This document shows positions 1-9,225 of a stretch of 64,000 nt of DNA, piece by piece. Numbering within the stretch: the stretch's first letter is position 1; every line of letters starts with the position of its first letter. The stretch spans positions 620,001 to 684,000 of the forward strand of contig NZ_JAFAIX010000013.1 in the NCBI RefSeq assembly GCF_019236475.1. The letters run 5' to 3'. The position numbers and the translations under genes are program-made. Below the pieces are notes generated by a model, which made no database searches, was not told the origin of the DNA, and worked only from the letters and a program-made list of their open reading frames with translations. This DNA is from Chitinophaga sp. (GTDB lineage: Bacteria > Bacteroidota > Bacteroidia > Chitinophagales > Chitinophagaceae).

Positions 1-1394
1 TACAGTTCATCTGCTTTATTTAATGCAACAGTATCCTGTGGTTTGCTGGTAGCACCGGCATAGTAGAACATCTGTGCAGGCAGATAATAGTCAATCGCCT
101 GGAGTGTTTCTTTATTAGCAACACGGATATCATTGGATTTCAGATACCATTCACCAGCCTTGCCATATTTTTTAGCGGATTTATATGCTTCAGCTACTGC
201 ATTGTAGGTTTCTACGTCTTTGGTAGTATCCAGGGCTGCATATTTTTCCAGGTAAGTCAGACCTTTATCGGAATAACCAGCTTGGGTAGCAGAATCTGAA
301 GATTTCAGACGCAGGTAAATAGTGCTCAGCAGTTTGTAATCTTGGATACCAAGATGTGCATCGCCAGCTTTAGCTACATATTCATCCATTACTTTCTTAG
401 CAGTCAGGGAGTCACCTTTTTGCAGGTAAGAGTCACCAATCAGCAGACTTAATTTATCTGTGGTTTGTGCATCAGCACCAGCCAGGGCAGCTTGTCCTTT
501 GGAGATAGCTTGATCGTAGTCTTTTTTGAAGAAAGCTACAGAAGCAGACAGATATTGCAGTTTAGCTTTATCTGCAGGGTCAGCAACTTCCATATATTGT
601 TGCAGGTATCCAGCAGCTCTGTTCCAATCCAGTTGATCTTTTTTAGGAGTGGTGTAGAACAGGAACAGCTCGTAGAATGCAGGAGCATACTTAGGATCCA
701 TGTTGGTTGCTTTGGTAAAGTCAGATACCGCTTCTGATTTCAGACGGGCATTATAGTTTACCAAACCTTCTTTCATTACTGCTTCTGCATTGTTAGGCTG
801 TAATTCCAAAGCTTTCTCGTAAGTAGTGATGGCTTTACCACCATTTTCACCACCCAGGAAACGATAAGCGTCACCCAGCTCAATGTAATCCGCTGCAGTA
901 GCAGTATATTGTTCTTTTTTCTTACGTCCTTCGTTATTGAGGAGCTTTTCCATTACGCTCAATGCGTAAGGGCGATCACCACCTTTCACTTCTGTGTTGG
1001 CATCAGCGATAGCTCGTGCCACATCGCCATCTCTTCCTTGAGTAGCAGCGTTTGCGCCTTCAAATTTTTGTTTGGCAGCAGCAGCGTTACCATTCAACAG
1101 GTCGATACGGCCCATACCCACTTGCAGTAATGCAGAGGTAGGAACAGCCTGCAAACCTTTCTGGAAAGTGGCAGCAGCACCAGCCTGATCACCCATGGCC
1201 AGTTGTGCTATACCCATGTAATAATAGGCTTTGTCTTCTGTTGGCTTCGCAGCAATTACTTTTTCGAAGTTCTGTTTTGCAGATAGATTCTTTCCGTAAT
1301 AAAGGTCTTTCAATCCATCTTCTACAGATTGAGCCATCACACTGCTGGATGCAGCGCACAGCATTGCTACGATTAAACTTTTCCGTCTGTTCAT
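1..1394 (-). CDS. Tetratricopeptide-repeat protein, 3' end cut by the window edge
   Basis: The gene reads leftward from ATG at 1394 and stays open to base 1, so about 464 codons are visible and the C-terminus is missing. The start MNRRKSLIVAMLCAASSSVMAQ is a signal peptide ending at an Ala-Gln site, so the protein is exported to the periplasm or outer membrane. The rest is helical TPR-like repeats of about 34 residues with small/aromatic spacing (for example AYYYMGIAQLAMGDQAGAAA and ITTYEKALELQPNNAEAVMK). TPR proteins are scaffolds; no catalytic motif is seen. It lies 38 nt downstream of the PstS-like lipoprotein gene and is probably co-transcribed with it. The role is unknown; an assembly or transport scaffold is an inference from the neighbour. 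Confidence 0.85.
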   Translation of the reverse strand, partial: MNRRKSLIVAMLCAASSSVMAQSVEDGLKDLYYGKNLSAKQNFEKVIAAKPTEDKAYYYMGIAQLAMGDQAGAAATFQKGLQAVPTSALLQVGMGRIDLLNGNAAAAKQKFEGANAATQGRDGDVARAIADANTEVKGGDRPYALSVMEKLLNNEGRKKKEQYTATAADYIELGDAYRFLGGENGGKAITTYEKALELQPNNAEAVMKEGLVNYNARLKSEAVSDFTKATNMDPKYAPAFYELFLFYTTPKKDQLDWNRAAGYLQQYMEVADPADKAKLQYLSASVAFFKKDYDQAISKGQAALAGADAQTTDKLSLLIGDSYLQKGDSLTAKKVMDEYVAKAGDAHLGIQDYKLLSTIYLRLKSSDSATQAGYSDKGLTYLEKYAALDTTKDVETYNAVAEAYKSAKKYGKAGEWYLKSNDIRVANKETLQAIDYYLPAQMFYYAGATSKPQDTVALNKADEL

Positions 1395-1432
1395 TTGCAA
1401 TCTGATTTTTTTAAATTTTTAGTTGTGTTTTT

Positions 1433-2350
1433 CTACTTCAGGTTGGCCTCTCTGAAAACTACGTTCAATCTGGCCGGGAACAATCTGAACTGCTTGATTA
1501 CTAGCTGTCCTTCATAGCTCCCTAGGAATGTGGCAAACCCCGAGCCAAGTCCACTGTATGGTTCTCTCAAACAATAAAAGAAACCTCTTTTCAATGGGTA
1601 GCTACCAATTCCAATGTAAGCCTGGTAAGGTCTTACAAATTCAGAATAGCCATCAGCTCTCAATTTGGCTACTGTGACGTCTTTGGTAAAGGCCAGTGAC
1701 AGGGAGTCGTTCGGATCGGAGATCCAGCTAACACCTATAACTCCAATGGCATCTTTATTCTTTGTAACGTAACCCACTACTTCAGGATTGGTTTTTGCCG
1801 CCATAGTATTGGCAGGTAACGCTTTACCTTTGTTGATGGAGTCCTTTATATATCGAACCGTGCTTGAGTTGGCATTATCAAACACTAGTTGCCATTTACG
1901 TTCAGTATCTGTGCCATCCATCACATTCCTTACCTGGTCCATGGTAAGTATAGAATCTGGATTGCTGTGATTAACGATCAGCGCCAACGCATCCCAGGCG
2001 AGTAACATACTACGTGGCTTAATCTTGATCTGCTGATTAAAATAATCCTTTTCCTGTTGGTTAAATTCGCGTGTAACAATTATCAGTCTTGAACTATCGT
2101 CCAACAAATCCTTAAAACATTCTGATTCCGGCTTGTATTCTGCAATAATATGCGCTTTTGGATACAAAGACTGAAATACTTTGATCTCAGCTTCCATCAG
2201 CGGTTGGTATGTTTCATCAACACTGATCCGGATGGTTCCTTCGGTTGGCGTGTCTATCTTCTGTTTACCAGTCTTGTTATTACAAGCAGCCATAGCAATC
2301 ATCGCTATCATACAGGCCGCCGCCGTTTTAGTAAAATTGAGTATTCCCAT
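1433..2350 (-). CDS. PstS-like substrate-binding lipoprotein
   Basis: About 305 residues. The N-terminus has a hydrophobic stretch ending in AMAAC (lipobox, acylated Cys), so it is a lipoprotein. The body resembles PstS-family phosphate-binding proteins of the PBP fold: GTIRISVDETYQPLMEAEI near the start and AIGVIGVSWISDPND in the second lobe. I chose ATG at 2350 because a strong AGGAGG lies 7 nt before it; a TTG six bases upstream is too close to that site. No pstCAB or phoU is nearby, so it is unlikely to serve a classical phosphate importer from here. In related genomes I recall such proteins near exbB/exbD/tonB and TPR genes (recollection, unchecked). Ligand unknown. Confidence 0.75.
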   Translation of the reverse strand: MGILNFTKTAAACMIAMIAMAACNNKTGKQKIDTPTEGTIRISVDETYQPLMEAEIKVFQSLYPKAHIIAEYKPESECFKDLLDDSSRLIIVTREFNQQEKDYFNQQIKIKPRSMLLAWDALALIVNHSNPDSILTMDQVRNVMDGTDTERKWQLVFDNANSSTVRYIKDSINKGKALPANTMAAKTNPEVVGYVTKNKDAIGVIGVSWISDPNDSLSLAFTKDVTVAKLRADGYSEFVRPYQAYIGIGSYPLKRGFFYCLREPYSGLGSGFATFLGSYEGQLVIKQFRLFPARLNVVFREANLK

Positions 2351-2357
2351 AAACAAA

Positions 2358-2363
2358 CCTCCT
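2358..2363 (-). promoter_or_regulatory. Strong Shine-Dalgarno site of the PstS-like gene
   Basis: On the minus strand AGGAGG lies 7 nt before ATG at 2350. It decides the start of the lipoprotein gene. Such a full Shine-Dalgarno sequence stands out because most genes in this window have no obvious one. Confidence 0.6.
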
Positions 2364-2367
2364 TTCG

Positions 2368-2607
2368 CTATTTCCCGTTAAAAAAAAGTTTTTTCACTCC
2401 ATTATAAACTCTAAAGAGACCGTAAATACACAGTGCAATTCCCAAAAATGTCATCCACTGCGGCGGTAAACGGAACTCTCCAAAGCCTAATTTTTGTGCG
2501 AAAATCGCGAAAAGACCAAAGAGAAGAAAGAATAATCCTCTAACTAATTCGCCTATTGGTCTATACTTATTTTCTATACGTCTATTTGTTCGTTCGTCCT
2601 GCATCAT
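2368..2607 (-). CDS. Small two-helix membrane protein, function unknown
   Basis: 79 residues: a charged N-terminus (MMQDERTNRRIENKYRP), a hydrophobic segment around residues 22-42, a short loop with GFGEFRLPPQ, and a second segment around 51-70, ending in basic VKKLFFNGK. This predicts two membrane helices. It lies 17 nt upstream of the PstS-like lipoprotein start in the same direction, so the two are probably one operon. I do not recognise a named family. The coding call rests on the compact reading frame, natural composition and tight spacing. Confidence 0.7.
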   Translation of the reverse strand: MMQDERTNRRIENKYRPIGELVRGLFFLLFGLFAIFAQKLGFGEFRLPPQWMTFLGIALCIYGLFRVYNGVKKLFFNGK

Positions 2608-2865
2608 TCTATGATTGCGATTTACAAGTATACAAAAAAATATTTTTTAATCAGGTATATGAACTTTTAGAAGTTTGTTAAAAAAACCTGCTAAATATAC
2701 ACTCAATTACACAACCAGCGGCAATTTGAGGCATTTTTTCAACAAATAACATTTTTTAAGCAGATTTTTCTTTCAATAATCTCATTACCTACCTATTAGA
2801 TGCAAATCAATGCAGATTTCCATAATATCTTGTAGGTTTGCGGCCAGAATTTCAATTTCCTTAAC

Positions 2866-3306
2866 ATGAAAATTTTAATGGTCTGTCTAGGTAATATCTG
2901 CAGATCCCCCCTTGCGGAGGGTATTATGCGTCACCTAGCGACCGAGTATCATCATCACGACTGGCACATCGATTCCGCCGGAACGGGCAACTGGCACGTC
3001 GGGGACGCTCCTGACCGTAGATCCATTAAAATCGCCCGGAGCTATGGTATCGATATCTCCGGACACCGGGGCCAGCAATTTAATAGCAGCGATTTCGACC
3101 GATTCGATCGTATCTACGTCATGGATAGCAGTAACTACAGTAACGTTATCCATCAAGCCAGACATGAAGCCGATCGCCAGAAAGTCCATTTCCTGCTGGA
3201 AAATAAACAGGAAGTGCCCGATCCATACTTCGATGATACCATGTTCGCTCCTGTATATAGATTAATATACGAAGCCTGCGAACGAATAGTAAAAAATGAA
3301 CAATAA
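2866..3306 (+). CDS. Low-molecular-weight protein-tyrosine phosphatase
   Basis: 146 residues, usual for the family. The signature loop VCLGNICRSP sits at residues 6-15, with Cys8 as nucleophile and Arg14 as phosphate binder; the general-acid Asp is in VPDPYF near the C-terminus. It removes phosphate from phosphotyrosine in the cytoplasm; in bacteria such enzymes often control polysaccharide export kinases, but no such kinase is nearby. A TAGGTTTG box at 2833-2840 matches the Bacteroidota -7 element, although I see no good -33 partner. hisS starts 16 nt after the stop, so the two genes are likely co-transcribed. Local G+C in the middle of the gene is visibly higher than around it. Confidence 0.93.
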   Translation: MKILMVCLGNICRSPLAEGIMRHLATEYHHHDWHIDSAGTGNWHVGDAPDRRSIKIARSYGIDISGHRGQQFNSSDFDRFDRIYVMDSSNYSNVIHQARHEADRQKVHFLLENKQEVPDPYFDDTMFAPVYRLIYEACERIVKNEQ

Positions 3307-3322
3307 CTTTTAACTTTTTATA

Positions 3323-4672
3323 ATGATTAAGCCCAGCATTCCCAAAGGTACCCGCGACTTCGGCCCGGTGATCGTAAGAAAGCGTAATTATATTTTCCAG
3401 ACCATCCGTGAAGTATTTGAACTCTACGGATTCCAACCGCTGGAAACCCCTGCCATGGAAAACCTGTCGACCTTGACAGGCAAATATGGTGAAGAAGGCG
3501 ATAAGCTGATGTTTAAAGTCCTGAACAACGGAGAAATTTTCGCAGATGCTGAAAAGGCGACCAATAACAAGGAACTCGTAAGCGCGCTCAGTGAAAAAGC
3601 CCTCCGTTATGATCTTACCATTCCATTCGCTAGGTTCGTGGTGATGAACCAGAATGATCTGGCAATGCCTTTCAAAAGGTACCAGATGCAACCAGTTTGG
3701 AGAGCTGATAGACCACAGAAAGGCCGCTACCGTGAATTCTATCAATGCGATGCGGACGTGGTAGGTAGCAATTCCCTGCTGAATGAAGTAGAACTGCTGC
3801 TCATTTACGATACCGTTTTCTCTCGTCTTGGCCTCCAGGGCGTAGAACTGCGCGTGAACAACCGCAAAATCCTCTATGGACTGGCAGAAGTAATTGGTAA
3901 AACGAGTCTCCTTACAGATATCACTATCTCCATCGATAAACTGGATAAAATAGGCGCGGAAGGCGTACGTAAAGAACTCGCTGAAAGAGGCCTTACTACT
4001 GAGGATATCAACACGATTGAACAATTCCTGGCTATTGATGGTACCAGCGAAGAGAAATTGGAAAAACTGCGCACACTGCTGAAAGACAGCCCTACCGCTC
4101 AGAAAGGTATCGATGAACTTTCATTTGTACTGAACTCTGGTTATACCACCTACAATAGTATTCCTGTTGTAGACGTAACACTGGCCCGCGGTCTGAATTA
4201 CTATACAGGTATGATTGTAGAAGTAAAAGCGCCTGCTACCGTTAAAATGGGTAGTATCGGAGGTGGTGGTCGTTATGACGACCTTACTGGTCTTTTCGGT
4301 CTGCCAGGCATTTCCGGCGTCGGTATTTCCTTTGGAGTTGATCGTATTTATGATGTACTAGAAGAACTGAAGCTTTTCCCAGAAACGGCACAGCAATCTA
4401 CCCGCGTACTCTTCCTGAACCTCGGCGAAGCTAATGCCCGCGCCGCATTCGGACATGTACAAGCGCTGCGCAATAAAGGCATTGCCGCAGAAATTTATCA
4501 CGAGTCTTCCAAAATGGATAAACAAATGAAATATGCTGATAAGCGCGGTATTCCGTTTGTAGCCATCATCGGAGAATCTGAATTACAGGAAAATCTAGTG
4601 AGTATTAAAAACTTACAGACAGGCCAACAGGAGAAAGTAGCTGCTGCTGCTGTAGCGGATTTCGCCTTCTAA
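3323..4672 (+). CDS. hisS: Histidyl-tRNA synthetase
   Basis: 449 residues. A class II aminoacyl-tRNA synthetase that charges tRNA-His with histidine in the cytoplasm. Seen are the opening KGTRDFGP (motif 1 region), FYQCDADVVG (motif 2 region), the histidine-binding ARGLNYYTG, and the glycine-rich motif 3 region GGGGRYDDL with GVGISFGVDRI; the C-terminal anticodon-binding domain follows from about residue 355. Length is normal. A bidirectional hairpin terminator follows at 4701-4728. Confidence 0.97.
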   Translation: MIKPSIPKGTRDFGPVIVRKRNYIFQTIREVFELYGFQPLETPAMENLSTLTGKYGEEGDKLMFKVLNNGEIFADAEKATNNKELVSALSEKALRYDLTIPFARFVVMNQNDLAMPFKRYQMQPVWRADRPQKGRYREFYQCDADVVGSNSLLNEVELLLIYDTVFSRLGLQGVELRVNNRKILYGLAEVIGKTSLLTDITISIDKLDKIGAEGVRKELAERGLTTEDINTIEQFLAIDGTSEEKLEKLRTLLKDSPTAQKGIDELSFVLNSGYTTYNSIPVVDVTLARGLNYYTGMIVEVKAPATVKMGSIGGGGRYDDLTGLFGLPGISGVGISFGVDRIYDVLEELKLFPETAQQSTRVLFLNLGEANARAAFGHVQALRNKGIAAEIYHESSKMDKQMKYADKRGIPFVAIIGESELQENLVSIKNLQTGQQEKVAAAAVADFAF

Positions 4673-4700
4673 TAGACTTGATTGAAGTTATATAAACGTA

Positions 4701-4728
4701 AAAAAGACGGCCAAATGGCCGTCTTTTT
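4701..4728. terminator. Bidirectional terminator between hisS and dsbD
   Basis: Inverted repeat AAAAAGACGGCC (4701-4712) / GGCCGTCTTTTT (4717-4728) around loop AAAT, with A and T tracts on both sides. It sits between the converging hisS and dsbD stops and can serve both. Confidence 0.88.
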
Positions 4729-4752
4729 TATGTTTCCACATTACTGTGATTG

Positions 4753-6750
4753 TTATTTCTGACTCTTGAATGCTTCCAGTCCGCATTTCAACCAATCTGC
4801 ATATTCTTTTGCACTTGGTGTGTAGCCAACAGGATGCGTCAGGAGTTTCTCATCTGGACTAATCAACACATAGAATGGTTGTGAGTTATTCACAAAGTTC
4901 TCTGTCTGCATAGTGGCAAACTTATCTCCCACTGTTTTGATTTCCTTTTTACGTCCATTGGTGGTAGTATAGATGTACTGCTGATCTTCAGGCAGCATTT
5001 TTCTATCATCCACATACAGCGAAACCAGGATATAATCCTTTTGAATCAGCACTTTTACTTCATCATTCGGCCAAACATTTTCCTCCATTTTACGGCAGTT
5101 AACACATGCCCATCCGGTGAAATCCAACAAAATTGGTTTATGCTGTTCTTTAGCCAGTTGCAGTGCTTTTTCGTAGTCGTTAATGACATTTGGTTCCACC
5201 CCTTTAGCTGCATCTTCACCATAAATGCTATAGCTCAATGGTGGCGGGAAACCGCTGATCAATGAGCGATTGGCATATTTGGTATTGGTTACGCCAGGAA
5301 TCAGGTACAGTGTGAATGCACCAAACAGCAATGCCAGGATAATACGTGCTTTACTGAGTTTTTTGATAGGAGAATCGTGAGGGAAACGTATCTTACCCAA
5401 CAGATATAATACCAGGCAAACGCCGATAATAATCCAGATTCCAAAGAATACTTCACGTTTCAGCAGTCCCCAGTGTTTTACCAGATCCGCATTGGACAGG
5501 AACTTCAAAGCCATAGCCAGCTCCAGGAAGCCCAGTACCACTTTCACAGAAGTCAGCCATCCACCGGATTTTGGCAGGGAATTCAGCCATCCTGGGAACA
5601 GTGCAAACAATGCAAAAGGCAGTGCCAGTGCAAATCCGAAGCCTCCCATACCAACAGTGAGTTGCATTGCGCCACCATCGGTAGACAGGGAACCAGCCAA
5701 CAGGGAACCGAGAATCGGACCTGTACAAGAGAAAGATACCAAGGCCAGGGTCAATGCCATAAAGAAGATACCCACTAATCCGCCCACACTTGTTTTTGCA
5801 TCTACTTTGTTTGCCAGACCACTTGGTAAGCTTATTTCAAAATAACCAAAGAAGGAAATAGCGAAAACAATGAAAATGACAAAAAACACGAGGTTTAACA
5901 CCACATTGGTAGAGATGTTATTCAGAATTTCCGGATTTAAAGAATCCAGGAAATGGAACGGAAGACTCAGCAAGATATAAATCAGGAAGATAAAGAACCC
6001 ATATAGTAATGCATTCATTACTCCTTTTTTCTTATCCTGGGATTTCTTGGTAAAGAAGGATACCGTCAGTGGGATCATTGGGAATACACAAGGCGTGAAG
6101 AGTGCGATAAACCCACCCAACATACCAAGAATAAACAGTCCCCAGAGGCTCTTCTTCTCTCCGCCTTCCTGACCAGTACCACCGCAGTTTTTTACCGGAT
6201 TATTTAGGTCGATAGAAGCGCGTTTTAATTGCGACTTATCTCCCGTAGCTTCTTTTAGGGCAGTGCTTACACTTACCAGCTCTCCGGATTTGTTATTGAA
6301 TTTAAACTGGTCTTCTTCAGGTCCAATGGCTTCTTCTCCTTTGAGTGCCATGTAATTAACGCTTCCTTTAACGTTGGCTGGCAGTGTACCGTTTACTTTC
6401 AGGTTCACATCCAGTTGTACATTATTTTCGAAAACGCTAACTGCCATATCAAATAATGGCTCCTGGTGAGTATCCAGTTTTCCGATTTCTTTTATTCCAA
6501 CAATACTCGCAACACTACTGGTAGCGCTGTCCAGTACCACGCGGGTATTAGGAGCGTCGTCCGCCATGGTGGTGGAAAACAACTGCCATCCTTTTTCGAT
6601 GGTACCTTTCAGATGGAGTATATATTCAGAATCGTTCTTTTTTTCAGCGGAATATTCCCACTTCACTGGTTTCGGGTTCTGATCCTGTGCGTTGGCCTGC
6701 ATTGTGAATAATGCGAAGACAGGGATCAGCCATGAAAGCAAATGCTTCAT
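4753..6750 (-). CDS. dsbD: Thiol:disulfide interchange protein DsbD, N-domain without cysteines
   Basis: 665 residues. DsbD carries electrons from cytoplasmic thioredoxin across the inner membrane to periplasmic thiol partners. Seen: signal peptide (1-21), DsbD-alpha-like domain (about 22-150), about eight membrane segments from residue 203 to 485 with the key cysteines in FTPCVFP (Cys221) and FSCTGP (Cys342), and a C-terminal thioredoxin-like domain with WACVNC (Cys549, Cys552). Odd: the N-domain lacks the usual Cys pair; the matching place reads NYMALKGEEAIGPEED. The only other periplasmic-side Cys is Cys189 just before the membrane part. A separate alpha domain with its Cys pair is encoded next door at 6856-7311. 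A hairpin at 6793-6822 separates the two genes. Confidence 0.93.
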   Translation of the reverse strand: MKHLLSWLIPVFALFTMQANAQDQNPKPVKWEYSAEKKNDSEYILHLKGTIEKGWQLFSTTMADDAPNTRVVLDSATSSVASIVGIKEIGKLDTHQEPLFDMAVSVFENNVQLDVNLKVNGTLPANVKGSVNYMALKGEEAIGPEEDQFKFNNKSGELVSVSTALKEATGDKSQLKRASIDLNNPVKNCGGTGQEGGEKKSLWGLFILGMLGGFIALFTPCVFPMIPLTVSFFTKKSQDKKKGVMNALLYGFFIFLIYILLSLPFHFLDSLNPEILNNISTNVVLNLVFFVIFIVFAISFFGYFEISLPSGLANKVDAKTSVGGLVGIFFMALTLALVSFSCTGPILGSLLAGSLSTDGGAMQLTVGMGGFGFALALPFALFALFPGWLNSLPKSGGWLTSVKVVLGFLELAMALKFLSNADLVKHWGLLKREVFFGIWIIIGVCLVLYLLGKIRFPHDSPIKKLSKARIILALLFGAFTLYLIPGVTNTKYANRSLISGFPPPLSYSIYGEDAAKGVEPNVINDYEKALQLAKEQHKPILLDFTGWACVNCRKMEENVWPNDEVKVLIQKDYILVSLYVDDRKMLPEDQQYIYTTTNGRKKEIKTVGDKFATMQTENFVNNSQPFYVLISPDEKLLTHPVGYTPSAKEYADWLKCGLEAFKSQK

Positions 6751-6792
6751 AAAGTAGATAGGCTTTAAATAATACTTTTCAAAGAAAACAAG

Positions 6793-6822
6793 AAACGAGT
6801 TCCAGCGGGGTGGAACTCGTTT
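6793..6822 (-). terminator. Hairpin terminator after the free-standing DsbD alpha-domain gene
   Basis: Arms AAACGAGTTCCA (6793-6804) and TGGAACTCGTTT (6811-6822) with loop GCGGGG. On the minus strand it follows the 6856-7311 gene and is trailed by a T-rich stretch, 43 nt before dsbD. It could end transcription or lower the level of dsbD relative to the upstream gene. Confidence 0.7.
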
Positions 6823-6855
6823 AATAAATTGCTATTATGTGTAGGTAGATACAAT

Positions 6856-7311
6856 TTATTTACCTCCAACAGTAATGGTGAATTCTGTGTCTTTAGGAGG
6901 CAGACATTGATGATCGTCGCACACCATGAACTCAACGGAACCTTTTACTTTGGTAGCAGCTTTACCTTTCACAGTTACTTTCTGTACGAAGTCTACAGTA
7001 TTCTCGTAGTATTTCAGTTCAGAATTGAAATTCTTATCAAAGTTCTTATGCAGCTTACCTACTTCAGTCACTTTACCATTAGCAGTTACCAGTGGATTTT
7101 TAGTGAATTTGAAAGAGGTAGGAACAGGGCCTTCACCTGCTTCCTGTGCATACAGATGCCAGCCACCGTCGATAGTAGCAGTCATGTGCAGCTCATAAGT
7201 GTTGTCATTAATCTTCTTAGCGGCAAATTTCCATTTCACTGGATTCTCGATCTGCGCGCTTGCCAGAAATGGCAGCGCAAACAGAATCATTGCTGTTAAT
7301 AACTTCTTCAT
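6856..7311 (-). CDS. Free-standing DsbD alpha-domain protein with catalytic Cys pair
   Basis: 151 residues: signal peptide (1-19, ALPFLASAQ) and one DsbD-alpha-like beta domain. It aligns by eye with the N-terminus of the DsbD at 4753-6750: both have NPVKWxxxAxKxN near the start and VKGSV before the functional loop. Here the loop reads FMVCDDHQCLPP, giving Cys131 and Cys136 where the full DsbD has none. The known role of this domain is to take electrons from the membrane core and pass them to periplasmic thiol proteins, so I infer it acts in trans with the neighbouring DsbD. It lies 38 nt downstream of purQ and may be read from it, though the functions are unrelated. Confidence 0.85.
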   Translation of the reverse strand: MKKLLTAMILFALPFLASAQIENPVKWKFAAKKINDNTYELHMTATIDGGWHLYAQEAGEGPVPTSFKFTKNPLVTANGKVTEVGKLHKNFDKNFNSELKYYENTVDFVQKVTVKGKAATKVKGSVEFMVCDDHQCLPPKDTEFTITVGGK

Positions 7312-7349
7312 ACTTAGCTTTTTAATTGGTTGGTGTGGTTTGATTTTTA

Positions 7350-8042
7350 TTAATTGTTATTGATAAGACTCTGGAATATCAGTTGTCCGTCTCTATTACG
7401 CAGGGTGCCATTAGTAGCACGCTCTGGGTGTGGCATCATACCGAATACATTGCGGTTTTTATTGCAAATACCTGCGATATTGCGGAGAGCGCCATTTGGG
7501 TTAGCTGCGTCAACAACATTGCCAAACTCATCGCAGTAGCGGAACAGAATCTGATTGTTTTCAGCCAGTTCATTCAATGTAGCCTCATCTGCATAATAAC
7601 GTCCTTCACCATGAGCAATAGGAATCATCAGTGCACGACCAGTTACATCTTTGGTAATGGATGCGGTGGTATTCTCACTTTTCAGGAATACATTTTTGCA
7701 TACGAACTGCTGATTCTGGTTCTGCAGCAGGGCGCCTGGCAGCAAACCTGCTTCACACAGAATCTGGAATCCATTACATACTCCGATTACACGGCCACCT
7801 TTGTTAGCAAACTCGATCACACTCTGCATCATAGGACTGAAACGAGCAATAGCACCGCAACGCAGGTAATCGCCATAAGAAAAACCACCTGGCAGCACGA
7901 TGCAATCTTCTGTAGTAAATGCGCTCAAATCCTTATCCTTGTGCCACAGCTCTATAACTTCCTGACCTAAATCATTACGTAAAGAATCAATCATGTCATG
8001 ATCACAGTTTGAACCCGGAAAGGTGACAACACCAAATTTCAT
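7350..8042 (-). CDS. purQ: Phosphoribosylformylglycinamidine synthase, glutaminase subunit
   Basis: 230 residues. A class I glutamine amidotransferase that feeds ammonia to PurL at the fourth step of purine synthesis. Seen: FGVVTFPGSNCDHD at the start, the nucleophile elbow GVCNGFQIL (catalytic Cys near residue 88), and the His/Glu pair in FGMMPHPERA near the end. A separate PurQ implies a small PurL and PurS elsewhere; neither is in this window. The upstream 190 nt hold no gene I can support. Confidence 0.95.
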   Translation of the reverse strand: MKFGVVTFPGSNCDHDMIDSLRNDLGQEVIELWHKDKDLSAFTTEDCIVLPGGFSYGDYLRCGAIARFSPMMQSVIEFANKGGRVIGVCNGFQILCEAGLLPGALLQNQNQQFVCKNVFLKSENTTASITKDVTGRALMIPIAHGEGRYYADEATLNELAENNQILFRYCDEFGNVVDAANPNGALRNIAGICNKNRNVFGMMPHPERATNGTLRNRDGQLIFQSLINNN

Positions 8043-8232
8043 TTGAAAATATTTTGTGTTTATGTAGAAAAAAATGCTTTAAAATTCACTGTTTTCCTGT
8101 GATTCATATCAGCAAATCCACTAATGACAAATCTACAAGGAAAGGACAAAATTACTTCGCCGTTCGCAATTTTCCATCGCCGTTCATCCTCAAATATCAA
8201 ATTACTGAAAACCAATACCTTATCAGCTCGTT

Positions 8233-9210
8233 TTAGCTGAAATATTGCATAACTATCACATATGAGAAGGTAATTAGATGCACGACATTGGCAAAAGTAT
8301 CGTTAGGGATACACCAGAAAACGTTGCCAGCGAACATAGAAACAGGCAGTACCGCTAGTACCCAATAGGCAGGAGAAAACTCCGGATTGAAGAAAGGAAT
8401 CAACATCGCTACGACCACGTATACAATCAGCGTTGCCCAAATCTTCCTACCCTGGATCAGCATTTTCTTCAAAGGACGCTGCAACAGCAGCCAACCCAGA
8501 ATGAAGAACAGCATACAGGCCACCATGGCTCCCCACACTTTATAATCGGTAATCAACGGCAATGAAAGGCCAATGTTCGGGATCTTTCTCAACAGGCCAA
8601 TCTGGTTGGTCAGGAAGAGATAAGTGCCCATTAAGTATAACGGACAAATCAGCCCCAATATGCCTATAATCCACTCTGCTAGCCTGAAAGCACGCATAAT
8701 CAGCATACTTACCAGGAGTAACAGACAGAAGATGATAGACGGAAAATAAAATAATCCGCATACCCCAAGTGCAAATCCGATATTAAAAACCACGTCCCTG
8801 GCGGATGTACGCGTATACAGGGAGGTCATACTGGAAAATACCCAGAGCATGATCACATTCACAATCAACGCTGGAGAAAATACATTCCAGCTATGCAACA
8901 TGGATGTAAAGAGGATATAACACATCGCCGGTAGGTACGTAGGCTTGGCAAACAACCGGTGATGATTGATAATTTTCGTAAACAAGAGCGACTGCACCAA
9001 TATCAACAAGATGGCCAGCGTGGTGAAAAAAACGGGACTTGGCCCTACCAGACCATGTAGCCATTTCACCAACAGGTTATATAACAAACCATCTGACCCA
9101 TCCGCCAAATATGTAGACGGATGCAATAGGTAGTAAAACTTAACAACAAGTGTATAAATCAGCAGCAGCAATACCGTCAGTGGGTTGCCGGAACGAAAAA
9201 ATTTTATCAC
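8233..9210 (-). CDS. DUF6427-type polytopic membrane protein
   Basis: 325 residues, almost entirely hydrophobic, with about ten predicted membrane helices and no charged domain. The opening MIKFFRSGNPLTVLLLLIYT matches my memory of Bacteroidota DUF6427 proteins, which follow this length and layout. Function is unknown. The start is GTG at 9210, 15 nt after the stop of the upstream 507-residue secreted protein; tight spacing suggests one transcript. Confidence 0.7.
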   Translation of the reverse strand: MIKFFRSGNPLTVLLLLIYTLVVKFYYLLHPSTYLADGSDGLLYNLLVKWLHGLVGPSPVFFTTLAILLILVQSLLFTKIINHHRLFAKPTYLPAMCYILFTSMLHSWNVFSPALIVNVIMLWVFSSMTSLYTRTSARDVVFNIGFALGVCGLFYFPSIIFCLLLLVSMLIMRAFRLAEWIIGILGLICPLYLMGTYLFLTNQIGLLRKIPNIGLSLPLITDYKVWGAMVACMLFFILGWLLLQRPLKKMLIQGRKIWATLIVYVVVAMLIPFFNPEFSPAYWVLAVLPVSMFAGNVFWCIPNDTFANVVHLITFSYVIVMQYFS

Positions 9211-9225
9211 AGTGCAAAGGTGTGA

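Noticed and set aside
3146..4024. 292-codon minus-strand frame inside the phosphatase and hisS genes
   Set aside because: It is a shadow of two well-identified genes on the other strand; its composition has no family resemblance.
8054..8236. 60-codon frame between purQ and the DUF6427 gene
   Set aside because: Biased toward Lys/Asn/Ile and Cys with no domain or ribosome site; intergenic chance frame.
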